NCBI GenBank assembly: GCA_022695795.1
Contig: MU404207.1
Coordinates: 1 to 64,000, forward strand
DNA: 64,000 nucleotides
From: Biscogniauxia marginata
Taxonomy: Eukaryota; Ascomycota; Sordariomycetes; Xylariales; Xylariaceae
Direction of reading: 5' to 3'
Part shown: positions 46,117 through 56,355 of the stretch, one piece after another
Numbering within the stretch: the stretch's first letter is position 1
Layout: the number at the start of each line of letters is the position of its first letter
Position numbers and translations under genes: made by a program
The notes under the pieces: model-generated
What the model saw: only the letters and a program-made list of their open reading frames with translations
Database searches by the model: none
What the model was told of the DNA's origin: nothing

Positions 46117-47782
46117 ATGACCCTGTTACGAAGTTTACAGAAGACTACGATCTCTTCTACTTCGCGATTAGCCGTCAGGGCCAACTTCCAAAGAACCACT
46201 CTTCCTCTCGTGGTGACACGATTAGCTTCTAACATGGCCTCTAAAGTAAGTGTTCCTCTCAAAACGCTTGCTTATCGCTGACGACAATCATGTACTACCG
46301 GCACAGCTTAAAGACCCTTCCCTCTTTAAGACAGACGTAGCGTACGTCAATGGCGAATGGGTGAAGGCTGCATCTGGCAAGACCTTTGAAGTCCACGACC
46401 CTGCCACCGGCAAGCTCCTCGGCACCTGTCCCGAGTTCGACGCCAAAGATACCGAGAATGCCATCGCCGCCGCCAGCGCCGCTTTTTCTAGTTTCAAGAC
46501 AAAGACTGCGCGCGAACGCTCCAAGTTGCTACGAAAATGGTACGACCTAGTGATAGAGAACGTGGATGACCTGGCTATTCTCATCACTCTCGAGAACGGC
46601 AAGCCGTTTGCCGACGCCAAGGGCGAGGTCAACTATGCCGCCAACTTCTTCGAATGGTTTAGCGAGGAGGCACCCCGACAATATGGTGACTTTATACCTT
46701 CTACTGTGCCCGGGAACAGGGTCATCACGATTAGGGAGCCGGTGGGCGTCTGCGGTCTGATCACGCCATGGAACTTTCCTGCTGCCATGATCACGCGCAA
46801 GGTCGGTGCTGCATTGGCCGCTGGCTGCACCACCGTATGCAAGGCCCCCGGAGAGACGCCCTTCACGTCTCTAGCATTGGCAGAGCTTGCGCACCGGGCT
46901 GGCGTTCCAAAGGGTGTTGTGAATGTCGTGACTACCCTGGCGAATACCCCTCAGATTGGAGAGGCCCTCACGACTCATCCTACAATAAGGAAGGTGTCTT
47001 TCACCGGCTCAACCGTTGTTGGTAAACTTCTTATGAAGCAGGCTTCCTCCACTTTGAAGGTCATATCCATGGAGCTAGGCGGCAACGCACCGTTCATTGT
47101 CTTTGATGATGCCGACATTGACGCCGCTGTCGCCGGTGCTATCTCGTCTAAGTTCCGGTCTTCCGGACAGACTTGCGTGTGTGCCAACCGGATATACGTT
47201 CAAAAAGGCATCTATGACGAATTCGCCAAGAAGTTCGCCGAGAAGGTTAAAGCATTCAAGGTTGGCCACGGATTCGACGAGGGAATTACCCATGGCCCTC
47301 TGATCCACGAGCGAGCAACTAACAAGGTTGAATCGCATGTTAGAGATGCTGAGAAGAAGGGCGGAAAAGTTATTATAGGAGGACAGAAGATCCCGGACCT
47401 AGGATCCACCTTCTTCCAACCTACTGTTATCACCGGCATGACCAAGGACATGGCCATTGCGTCTGAGGAGACCTTTGGACCAGTGGCTGGCCTGTTCCCC
47501 TTCTCAACCGAAAGAGAAGTCGTCGACCTAGCGAATGCCACCGAAGTTGGTCTCGCAGGTTACTTCTTCTCGAGAGACCTGGAGAGAATCACCCGAGTCG
47601 CAGAGGCCCTGGAAGTTGGCATGATCGGCGTCAACACGGGTCTCATCTCCGATCCCGCCTCGCCGTTCGGCGGTGTCAAGCAGTCTGGTTTCGGAAGGGA
47701 GGGGTCCAAGTACGGAATTGAGGAATATCAGAACATCAAAACGATTACGTATGGCGGAATGGGAAAGCCGCTGCAAAGCTAA
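46117..47782 (+). CDS. succinate-semialdehyde dehydrogenase
   Basis: Aldehyde dehydrogenase that oxidises succinate semialdehyde to succinate, the last step of the GABA shunt (yeast Uga2 family). It is 534 aa: exon 1 46117-46245 and exon 2 46307-47782, with a 61-nt intron (GTAAGT/CACAG). Exon 1 encodes a basic Ser/Thr/Arg-rich presequence (MTLLRSLQKTTISSTSRLAV...), so import into mitochondria is likely. A second Met near its end (NMASK) could start a cytosolic form. The family pattern is clear: PWNFPAAMITRK cofactor region, FTGSTVVGK, catalytic base E299 in MELGGNAP and nucleophile C333 in GQTCVCANRIYVQ. The C-terminal GGVKQSGFGREGSKYGIEEY is diagnostic for the SSADH group. Length is normal once the presequence is removed. 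Confidence 0.95.
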
Positions 47783-48208
47783 GGGACGCGGAAAGAATTA
47801 CCGGTATTTTGAGGAATATGGGAGCAATGGATGTAATACCTCGTTTTAATGTATATAGCATGTAACATTTTTGAGTACCCATCATTTATGGAAACGTCTG
47901 TGAATATAAGAAACTTTTTATGAAAACGATCCAGTATTGCTCTTGAACTACGGTTATGTACTCGGGTTGGAGAAGGTAAAAGAAAAGTCCCCTGAGAAAC
48001 TACGAATGCTATAATCAATAAAAGTACTGCACGTAAAAGGGGGTGGGGTTTGTTTCTTCTCTAAATGCATTCCCCGCTTTAGTGAATAGTCCAAAATACC
48101 AATCATTGGATCAATCTAAAATCCATAGGAACTTCAAAAATTACAAACGAAAGGTGGGAGCAACGGTGCATTCCAACCACACACATACACACACAACGAG
48201 TTGTATCG
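47783..48208. other. short intergenic region
   Basis: 3' flank of SSADH and leader of the next gene, with a CA-rich run (about 48180-48196) just before the start codon. Nothing else was recognised. Confidence 0.6.
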
Positions 48209-49414
48209 ATGCTTCGACATCCGCTCTCCTCGGCCGTCGGCCGCACCGCGGGGGCAGACATCAGCCGGGTTACGGACGGCATCACGGCCTCGCTCCGAAA
48301 CTTTTCTGTCGCGCGGAAACTTCAGCAAGACAACAGCAACGATGGTGATAATAATGATGATTACAGCTTACCGTTGATGGGCAAGCAGCGCGCAGCCGCC
48401 GCCTTTGACGAACTTATGTCCATCAGCGACATGCCTACAAACTCCGATTCCTCGTCTGCCTCCCCTTCGTCTCCGGCAGCTTCTCCAGATACCGACAAGC
48501 CAACACAGACACCAATAAGGCCAGCGGCACTGGCATCCCTTACCCGGGGCCCGAGAATTATTAAAGTCTCGAGCCTTCCCTCCCGAGATGGCGTCAGAAT
48601 CATCCGAGGTGGATTTCGCGGGCCCGGGGGTGCGGGCCCCCCCGCAGGCGGCCGCAGGCCCTCAATACCAGGAATGACGGGTGATCTATACCGTCAACCA
48701 CAGCGGTTCGCGGGTCGTGGAGGAGGAGGAGGAGGAGGAGGAGGAGGAGGCAGGGGAGGCCGTCGCGGCCGCGGCCGACGACGCGAGGGTGGGGACGGGG
48801 ACCGCAGGCGAGGAGGGAGAGACGACGGCAGGCAGGGCGATCCCGAGGACGTCGAGGACCCGGCGGTGCAGGCGTGGCGCGAGGAGAAGGAGATGGGCGC
48901 GCTGGTGCCGTACAACCCGTCGGTATCGCTCTCCGTGCTCGCGGGCTACGGCCCCGCCGTCGCCACGTCGACGACGCCCTTCGCGGCCGCCGAGACGGCG
49001 ACGCGGCAGGCGCGCATCCTCGGCGGCGGCGACGCCTACCACGAGGGCCACCTGCTCGAGCCGCAGGACGCGCAGGCGCGCTTCCGCGACGGCGAGGGCG
49101 TCTTCTTCCCGACGCCGCGCGCCAGGAAGCTGGCGCGCCGCAACAGCCCGTCGACGCTCGGGTGGATCGGGCTCCCGCCCGAGGAGACCCGCACCGCCGT
49201 GCTCGAGGCCGCGCTCCTGGGCCACTACGACGGCCCCCGCTTCGCCGAGCCGGGCGACACCGCCGGCGCCGTGCGCAGCTACGTTAGGCGCGACGGCACC
49301 TGGAACGCGGACGCGAGCAGGCGCATCGAGGCCAAGATCATGAGCCTCCTGCCCGATGGTTGGCAGGGGGCGCCGGCGTCGACTCGGGCCGCTAGCGCAC
49401 GGCCTTCGCGTTGA
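48209..49414 (+). CDS. glycine/arginine-rich protein with mitochondrial-like N-terminus
   Basis: Intronless 401-aa frame with ATG at 48209. The first about 40 residues (MLRHPLSSAVGRTAGADISR...ASLRNFSVARKL) are basic, lack early acidic residues and end in an FSVARK-type site, resembling a mitochondrial presequence. A disordered Ser/Pro/Asp region follows. A glycine/arginine stretch (about residues 165-210) includes an 11-Gly run encoded by a (GGA)n microsatellite at about 48718-48750. The C-terminal about 180 residues look folded (LVPYNPSVSLSVLAGYGP, TPRARKLARRNSPSTLGWIG, RRIEAKIMSLLPDGW). It may be a fungal-specific mitochondrial protein, possibly ribosome-associated given its neighbour, but I do not recognise the family. 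The 3' half is extremely GC-rich. Confidence 0.65.
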   Translation: MLRHPLSSAVGRTAGADISRVTDGITASLRNFSVARKLQQDNSNDGDNNDDYSLPLMGKQRAAAAFDELMSISDMPTNSDSSSASPSSPAASPDTDKPTQTPIRPAALASLTRGPRIIKVSSLPSRDGVRIIRGGFRGPGGAGPPAGGRRPSIPGMTGDLYRQPQRFAGRGGGGGGGGGGGRGGRRGRGRRREGGDGDRRRGGRDDGRQGDPEDVEDPAVQAWREEKEMGALVPYNPSVSLSVLAGYGPAVATSTTPFAAAETATRQARILGGGDAYHEGHLLEPQDAQARFRDGEGVFFPTPRARKLARRNSPSTLGWIGLPPEETRTAVLEAALLGHYDGPRFAEPGDTAGAVRSYVRRDGTWNADASRRIEAKIMSLLPDGWQGAPASTRAASARPSR

Positions 49415-49948
49415 GGTGGTTGTTGTCTGAATTATCCTAGGAGGGGGGAGGGGGTGGGAGATTGGGCTGGTAGACTCGACTTAAAGGCTTTATGCCGATG
49501 GAGGAAAAAGAAACAACCAAACAAAAAAAGCGACAATAAACCCGAAAAGAAGGTATACGTCGAGATTCTCTAGAATGAATCCTAGCTCTAGACCCAGAAC
49601 CTCTCTCCTGTACTATCATCACGAACATAACTTGTAACAAAGACATCTATCTGGTGTGTCATGCACACATATCTATTCCATCCTTAAATCTTATTTTCCC
49701 GTCGCACGCACCTAGTGTCTGCATTTCTTGTCTGGAAGCTCGGAGTTCGATCAACTTCCAATGTCTACCCACTTAGCTTTTGTTTGTATTATACATTTGT
49801 CCGTCCGTCCGTCCGTCCGTCCGTCGGGGCTTTAGGGGGCCGATAACCTCGTTCGCTAACCTCATGACCACAGCTGCCAGCAGTAGCATGGGGAATCTAC
49901 CTATCTAGCCCGTTTAAATACCCAAAGCTCTTCTTACTTGCTCTTGCT
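49415..49948. other. intergenic between convergent genes
   Basis: No gene recognised. It contains a (GTCC)n microsatellite at about 49799-49825. Confidence 0.65.
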
Positions 49949-50964
49949 TTACTTCCCGGACTCGGCGGCCTTCAGGGCCTCCTTCTCGGCGGCGTCGATC
50001 TCGGCCATCTTGGCCTTGATGATCTTGTCGAGGGCCTTGTCGGCGGCCTTCTTCAGGTCGGGCACGATGAGCTTCTCCTTCTGCCAGGTGGCGTGGAGCT
50101 TGTCGCGGCGCTGGCGGACGCTGCGGACGCGGTCGCGCCACTCGTTGCAGGCGGCGCGGGCGCGCTTGACGTTGTCCTCGCGGCTCTCGGGCTCGACCTT
50201 CAGCACGAGCTCGAGCTCGTTGTCGGGGCTCCGCTGCGGCTGCTGGTTGAAGTCCTCGCTCGCCTGCACCGCGCTCATGACCGCCCGGATGTACCCTTCC
50301 TCGTGCACGAGCAGCGACACCGTCCGCCCCCCGCGCGGTATCACCTGCGCCAGCTCCCGCAGCGGGTACGTCGTCCCCGACTTGCGGTCCGGCTGCACCT
50401 GCAGCGCCCCGATCGCGTCCGCGTTGAACCGGCCCCCGCTGCGCAGCCGCTTGAGCACCTCCCGGTAGTGCGCGTCGTGCTTGCTCGCCCGCGAGAGCAC
50501 GTCCGCGAACTCGAGCGGCTCCGAGGGGTCCGGCGTCGGGTGCTTGGAGCCGCCGTCGTGGTCGTCTTCGGCGCCGGGCTTGGAGGACGGCGGCGCGCCC
50601 TTGGGTTCCGGGTCCCGGGACTTGCCTCCCTTCTTGTGGGCCGCGGGCGTGGCGTGGAAAGCTCGGGCGCCGTTGAGGGGGGATGGTAGGTTCAGGGGGG
50701 TGGTGCTGGTATGGGATTGAGGCCGAGGCTGGGGCCGTTGGCTAGTGTAGATACCGACAGGTCGGTTGCATGTAGCTGCCGCTGCTGAGGCGAAACCCGC
50801 ACGAGGAACAACATCATAGCTTCTACTGCTGCAGCGGGCGGTTAGCGACCTGAATAGAAAAGATAAAAGCCATTGGAGGGGCCAATTGGGGAAACGGACG
50901 TTCTGGCTAGCTCGGGGCGAGAAATGCCTCGTCGAAGAAGTGTCCTAGCCGCTGTATTCCTCAT
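49949..50964 (-). CDS. RRF1: mitochondrial ribosome recycling factor
   Basis: Factor that, with mtEF-G2, splits mitochondrial ribosomes after termination. The RRF domain occupies about the last 180 residues (VLSRASKHDAHYREVL..., DRKSGTTYPLRELAQVIPRG, EDNVKRARAACNEWRDRVR, DLKKAADKALDKIIKAKMAE) and is helical and basic as expected. No in-frame ATG exists in the large exon. The best solution is exon 1 50964-50900 plus exon 2 50849-49949, joined by a 50-nt intron with a weak GTCCGT donor and a TATTCAG acceptor, giving 321 aa. Exon 1 then reads MRNTAARTLLRRGISRPELA, an excellent mitochondrial presequence. The long linker before the RRF domain is charged and disordered. The family is firm; the first exon is an inference. 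Confidence 0.82.
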
Positions 50965-51401
50965 CGTTGGCTAGTTTGACCCAAGTATTTTCTGTAGCTC
51001 TCTTGACGAACTTTGAAGCTTTACGAAGCTCCGGCCTCAAAAGATTTGTTGCTGCCCGTGAAGAAACCCCACTCTTGGGTGGAGCCCCGCTGGAAACTTG
51101 TACGGGGTGCATCTGCACCCTTCCTAGCTTCACTCCCTAACATGGAGGAAGGGGGGGGGGGGGAGTAAAGATAGGTACATACTACCTACCTGCCTATGGA
51201 CAATTCTATAAATCCTATAGATTTTCATGAATTTTATCTAAATAGAAAATTTTTCAAGAAAAGAACATCTAATCTAACCTAATTTAATACCTATTTATAA
51301 AGTCACAAGCAGCTTCAACTATATACCCATCAAACCGCCTCAAAATATGGTTAAAAATGTTATCAAATATGGATCCTGTTAGTAGCAAAAATTTCACCTT
51401 T
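50965..51401. other. intergenic, no gene seen
   Basis: Upstream of the recycling factor and of the tRNA. A G run lies at about 51151-51164, followed by an AT-rich stretch (51190-51360). The frame at 50945-51133 has no recognisable features. Confidence 0.6.
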
Positions 51402-51493
51402 GGTTGCCTGGTGTAGTGGTTATCACATCTGTCTTACATTGAATCCCAATGTGAGGACACAGAAGGTCGGCAGTTCGATCCTGCCGGCAATCA
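51402..51493 (+). tRNA. tRNA-Val (UAC), with intron
   Basis: Cloverleaf assembled by eye. The acceptor stem GGTTGCC (51402-51408) pairs with GGCAATC (51486-51492) with one G-U. The D-arm contains GTGTAGTGGTTATCAC. The anticodon stem TCTGT (51428-51432) pairs with ACAGA (51459-51463), and the T-arm GGCAG-TTCGATC-CTGCC is perfect. The anticodon is TAC (51435-51437), preceded by CT. A 19-nt intron (51439-51457) sits at the canonical site, one base after the anticodon. The mature length is 73 nt, with A51493 as discriminator. A and B box promoter elements are intact. Confidence 0.93.
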
Positions 51494-51495
51494 GC

Positions 51496-51500
51496 TTTTT
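51496..51500 (+). terminator. RNA polymerase III T-run terminator
   Basis: A TTTTT run begins three bases after the tRNA-Val 3' end, as expected for Pol III termination. Confidence 0.75.
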
Positions 51501-51759
51501 GGTTTCCTACCTAGTTAGTTGAATGGGATCTTTTCTTTTGCTCACTTAGAAATTGCTGTCCTGTTTTAATGCCCATGTTGGTTTCTTCTTCTCATTTTTA
51601 GTAAATTTAAAAGCAGAAACGTTGTGTGAAATATTAATTCTAAATTACCTATGGTTGTTATTTTCATAGATAGTGCAACCTAGGAGGCGTACAGAACGGT
51701 AGAGCTCCCCCTGATACCGATCCATGCACTAAAGGCATTGAAGAACATAGTAAACGCAC

Positions 51760-52038
51760 TCATAAATCATTGCTACTTAGTAGGAGATCAATCGTATTTT
51801 CTAAATCAACAGGAAGAATCAAAACACGCTTGTTATCATATTCCATTCTAAAAGTTCTATCTGAAAAAGTCCTTGTTACTTGTCCACCATGTACATAAAT
51901 GTCCTTAGCAGACCTTAAACTTGATTGTATAAATTCAATAACTCGGTTTTCATTTGCTAAAGTTCCAATAAAAGTCGCGTTTAATAATACAGGATCTAAA
52001 CCCTTGGCTTGAAATCCAGTCGCGGCTACTTTCTTCCT
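51760..52038 (-). other. AT-rich, foreign-looking open frame (fragment)
   Basis: The minus strand is open for 92 codons between a TGA at 52039-52041 and a TGA at 51760-51762, with no ATG near its 5' end. The only Met lies late, in FRMEYDNK. The reading includes VAATGFQAKGLDPVLLN, VIEFIQSSLRSAKDIYVHGG and KRVLILPVDLENTIDLLL. This looks protein-like rather than random, but I recognise no family. Codons strongly prefer A/T in third positions (TTA, GAT, AAT, ATT, TTT), unlike the GC-rich genes on either side. It appears to be the 3' end of a larger foreign gene left between the tRNA and the WDR6-like gene. Candidates are a plasmid, a viral insertion or horizontally acquired DNA. Confidence 0.45.
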
Positions 52039-52087
52039 TCAACCACCTAACCCCCATTGCCCCCAATCTACCTCCTCCCTCCCTCCC

Positions 52088-55000
52088 TCACAACCCCCCA
52101 AGTCTCCAAACCTCAACCCCGACCCCAACAACCATGACCTGCAACCCTCCATCCCCATCCCCATCCCCACAACCACCACCCAAGACCTCCAACCCCCCCG
52201 CATCCGCCACGGAGCTATACCGCTCATCCAGGAGCCTCACCCTCGGCGCGCGGCCGCGCCAGCCGACGAGCCCCCAGACCCTGACGCGCTGGTCGTTGCT
52301 CGCCGTGACCACGACCGCCCCGTCGTCCCCGAGCCTCGCGATCGCGACCCCCGTGATGGCGGCCGCGTGCGCGCATCGCACGACCGATTTGCTCTCGACC
52401 CGGTACCGCGGCTCTTCTGACGACAACGACCAGACGATGTGCGTGATCCCCAGCGCGTTGTCGTCGCCGCCCGTAACGACGAGGTACGACGTCGCGTCCT
52501 GGCCGTCGGCGACCGCGCGCATGTCGAGCGCCTTGATGGTGTTCTGGTGGAGTCTGGTGACCAGGGTCTTGGGAGGTTCGGGTGTGAGTTCGCCCGGTTC
52601 GGCGGTAGCCGGGGTTTGTTGTTGCTGTTGCATATCCGCGTAGATAGCTATATGCCCATCCGTAGCCGCGCTCAGGACCTGCGGGCGACCACCGTCGACG
52701 AGTCTCAGGTGCCTCGCCTGCGTTAGGCACGCGCCCGTGTACGTCCGCCGCCCCAGGAGGCGGAACCCGTAGTCCGCCGAGTACGTGTAGCTCTGGAGCG
52801 TGGAGTTCGAGAGCGCCATCGAGATGCAGAACCACGGAGGCGAGCCGCCGTCGTCACTACCACCCCGGCCGGCGTCGCTCACGCGCTCGACGTCGAAATC
52901 CGTGATCCTCAGGTCCCCGGCCTCGGAGCGGTCCTGGAACACGGCCTCGCAGACGACGGCGAGCCCGGTGTAGCCGTCGCAGTCGAGTGTGCTTACTCTC
53001 CAGACGAAGAACTCCTCGTTCCCCGCGCTGCTGAACAGGTAGCCGCTCCCTGACCACTTTAGCGCCTGTATGCCGGTGGCGTGCTTCTCGAGCGCCGCGA
53101 GGCAGCGGAGCGTTCCCCCGCGGTACTCCCATATCCGTATCACGGTGTCCTCGGAGGCAGTGGCCACGTACCGGCCCGAGGAGCTCACGGCTTTGATCTC
53201 GCGCCCGTGCACCCCTGTCTTGATCGTCTTGTGGGGCGTGCGCGTCTGGGAGAAGATTCTCATCTGTGACGCCTTCGTGAAGACGAGTCGTACCCGCTCG
53301 GGGTCGTCCCTGGAGGACGTGTAGGCGAAGTTTCGGTGGCCGCCCCCGCATTCCACGGCTGCGACCTCCTGGCGCCTAGTCTCATTCCAGACCACGAAGT
53401 GCTTGCTCCGGAACCCGTAGAGCATGAGGTCCTGGGTCCCGTCGGGGTTGGCAGAGAACCAGGATCCCTCGACCATGGGCCCAAATGGTGGGGATGTCTC
53501 GTGAAGAAGGGAGGTCTCGACTCCGTCAGCCGTGTTTATAATTTCGTAGATTCTAAATTTGCCGTCCCGGCCCGTAGTGAGGAAGTAACTAGGCGATTGT
53601 TCATCACGACTAGGTAGGGGAAGAATAGAGGTGATAGTGTCCTTTAGTTTCACTTTTATATTCAATATGGGGGAATAACTCCCATCGTTAGTCCGGTCAA
53701 GGATTGATACTAGACCGTGTCTCGAACCAAGAACGAGGTACTGCCGACAGAATGCGGCAGAGGTAGGAGTAAAACCTGGCTTTAGGGAAACTTTAGTACG
53801 TCTCGAGATCGAGGCACTAGAATCGATTTGAAGGAGCTCTGCTTCGACACTACCAAGGATAGTGACGAGGATTTCCGATTCACCATTCTCGGGGTTCTCA
53901 CAACCTTGGCTACTTCGATGCCGCACAGTGCCAGCATTGGAGAGACAAAATATACCATTAATCTTCCCGTGCACATTCGCCAGTGGTCGGAGCGACGCGC
54001 CATCACAATCTCGATAGGAGAAGAGATCACCGCCGTTGGTGCCGATGAAAGTTATTGAGTTAGTCACCGAGTTCTCAACCACAGAGTATCCCATGATGGC
54101 CTTGCGGGTCTCGTCTGGGATGGTCAGCTCTCTCCACTCGAGTTCGTCTGCAAAATCGCCAACAAAAACTCGACCGGAATTCGAAATGGCGAAGAGGCGG
54201 TCGTCCGTAATGAAGCTGTACTGAAAAAATAATTCCTTGGCGCTTGGTATTCTATCGACCGGTATGAGCATGTTTGAAGCATCCCCCGTCTTTGGTATAG
54301 TGCGATATGAATAACATGATGAGACCACGTCCGTTAAAGATAACTCGATTATTTGGCTCCCTCCATTTGGGCCTCGGATAAGTGTCGTCGGGTCATTCAG
54401 ATTTTCATTTGATGGTTTTGTCAATGCTTCGTCTATGAGAGCTACCTTGCCATCTGACCCACCGGTGGCAATAAGGAGATTATCGTCATCATTAAATATT
54501 ATAGCATGAGACCAGATATGCTTCCCGCTGTGGTTCGAAAACGTAGTCTTGTGTGTGAGGCTAGCTATCAGTTGTGTCTTGTTCCCTGATGTCCTATCAT
54601 CAGACGTCGTAGATAGCGATTGATCTCCTAAGTCGAGATGCCACTTCTGAGCAGTTGCATCCTCGCCGAAGGAGTAAATCTCAATGATACTGTGTGCCGG
54701 GCCACGATGCTGTCTCTGTGCGAATTCGACTTGCCATATCCTCGAAATGTGTCCCATAGCTATTGCCACGCACCTTGTTGTGCTGTCATCATGCTCTGTT
54801 GCTTTGACGCTATCTCCAAATCCGGTCTCCCGAGCGTCTGAGATCTGGCTTCCGTACCCGCCTTGAACATTTCCGGCCTCGCTACGTCTTTCAGTGATAT
54901 CCCAGACGCGGATAGTCCGGTCGTCACTACAGCTCGCGAGCAGCCTCAAGGGCTCTCCAGAAGGGGATTGTATCTCGGGAGAGATATTTACACCGAATAT

Positions 55001-55810
55001 CGAGCCCTCGTGGCCCGAGAACACAAACAGTACCTCGCAGCTGGGGTCGCGCCCATCGGAACCGAGGTTGCATTTCCAAACGAGGATCTCGCCAAACACG
55101 GTGCCAGCCGCGACAAGAACACAGTCTCTGGAAACCCAGAAGAAATTTCCCGAATAAAGAATCGGCCTCGAAGGCGACTGGATCCTGCCAAAAGCCAGAG
55201 AACTCCGGTCCTGGCTTACCTGGGCTTGGATGACCTCGTTGTGCGCAGTGAGGAGCACAATACTAGCGCTGTCAAACGGCGATATCCTTCCGTCAAGGAT
55301 CCAGTCAGGCGCCTTTGCCTCGACCACGCCATTCGTGAGACCGTCTCCACTGGCATGGCCCGAGATAATGCACTCCTCGACGAGCTCTCCGGGTAAGACT
55401 TTCACTTGATGGCCGCCCCAGGCGAGGACTCGGGGAGGGCGACGGCTTGCATCTCCAGGCGGCACGGTGATCCCGTGGATAGGCTGTGCCTGGAAGACGG
55501 GCAGCTGCCCGCAGAGGCTCGAGGACGAGATATCGTAGATCTTGATGTCGGTATCCTCGCCCGCCAAGAGGTACTGACGGCGCCGGGTGGCGTCGGGAGA
55601 GAAGAAGGCGAGCGCCGTGATGGGATTCAGCACATATTCCCGTTCAAGAGGACTGACAACTGCCTGCTGAACAAGGGTATGTAAGTGTTAGTGATAGTTG
55701 TCTGTCATAACAATCATCAATCAGGTCAGAGTTGCGATGATCGGGCTCATGCGCAAATAAAATTTTTTTTTTTCGAATCAAGAAATAAAGAGACTGACCT
55801 CGCAAGACAT
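52088..55810 (-). CDS. WD40-repeat protein, WDR6/Trm734 (Rtt10)-like
   Basis: Homologue of human WDR6 and yeast Trm734, which partner the methyltransferase FTSJ1/Trm7 in 2'-O-methylating position 34 of tRNAs. It is 1196 aa. Exon 2 (55666-52088) is open throughout but has no ATG at its 5' end. A 12-nt first exon at 55810-55799 (MSCE) with a GTCAGT donor joins it in phase after a 132-nt intron ending TTCAGCAG, a NAGNAG acceptor. Family marks are the N-terminal PLEREYVLNPITALAFFSPD, then VSRDCVLVAAGTVFGEILVW, GHEGSIFGV...LASCSDDRTIRVWD (clear WD repeat), and RHGLVSILD in the middle. ASEDTVIRIWEY and ASNDQRVRVWGL are late repeats. Multiple WD repeats form two or three propellers in this family. 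The 3' third of the gene is much more GC-rich than the rest. Confidence 0.9.
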
Positions 55811-56355
55811 TTGGGGTTATCTCGACGTGAAGGAATTTCGCAAAATGCTGAATTAGACCTCCTTAATCAAGCTTAGAGTATAATTGAATCCAACAGGTAC
55901 TTATTAATATTCAATTATCACCTACATGTACTCAGGAGGTACCTAGCATGAGTTAAAAGAGAAATTATTTATCACACGTGATTAGCGTCTCCTTACAGAG
56001 TTGCACTTATAGAGACCGCAGTCTTGAAACAGTACCAGATTGAGGCCCGAGTTCAAATTCCCCCGATTCAGATGGGTAATCACAAAAATAAAAAAAAGTG
56101 TTTATTTGTAAATCATTATACGGCTACATGTGGCATTAAATGTATAATGCCTCTGGGGTATCCCCTCCTTTCCAGGGTCGCACGCCCAAAAATCCTCCCT
56201 GGACCCTGACCGCAAACCAATTCATTCATTCTCATCATTTCCAAACCTAAGCGCCGGTGAATGCAAGTTTCATGACTTAAAGCAACCAACCAACCCACCC
56301 AGTCTATTTCATTATGGACCGATCACCATGACGTTCTTTTTTGAATAAACTCCAC
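55811..56355. other. intergenic, no gene seen
   Basis: AT-rich spacer upstream of the WDR6-like gene and downstream of the SUR7-family gene. No coding signal was recognised. Confidence 0.6.

Noticed and set aside
48681..49343. Long Glu- then Arg-rich frames overlapping the 48.2-49.4 kb gene in both directions
   Set aside because: Low-complexity shadows of a GC-rich exon; only the 401-aa frame has normal amino-acid composition and a good start.
50093..50689. 198-codon plus-strand frame opposite the ribosome recycling factor
   Set aside because: Leu/Arg/Val-rich shadow of the real gene, without family similarity.
56025..56085. GAGTTCAAATTCCCC resembling a tRNA T-arm
   Set aside because: The flanking bases do not form the five-pair T stem, and no D-arm or acceptor stem could be assembled.
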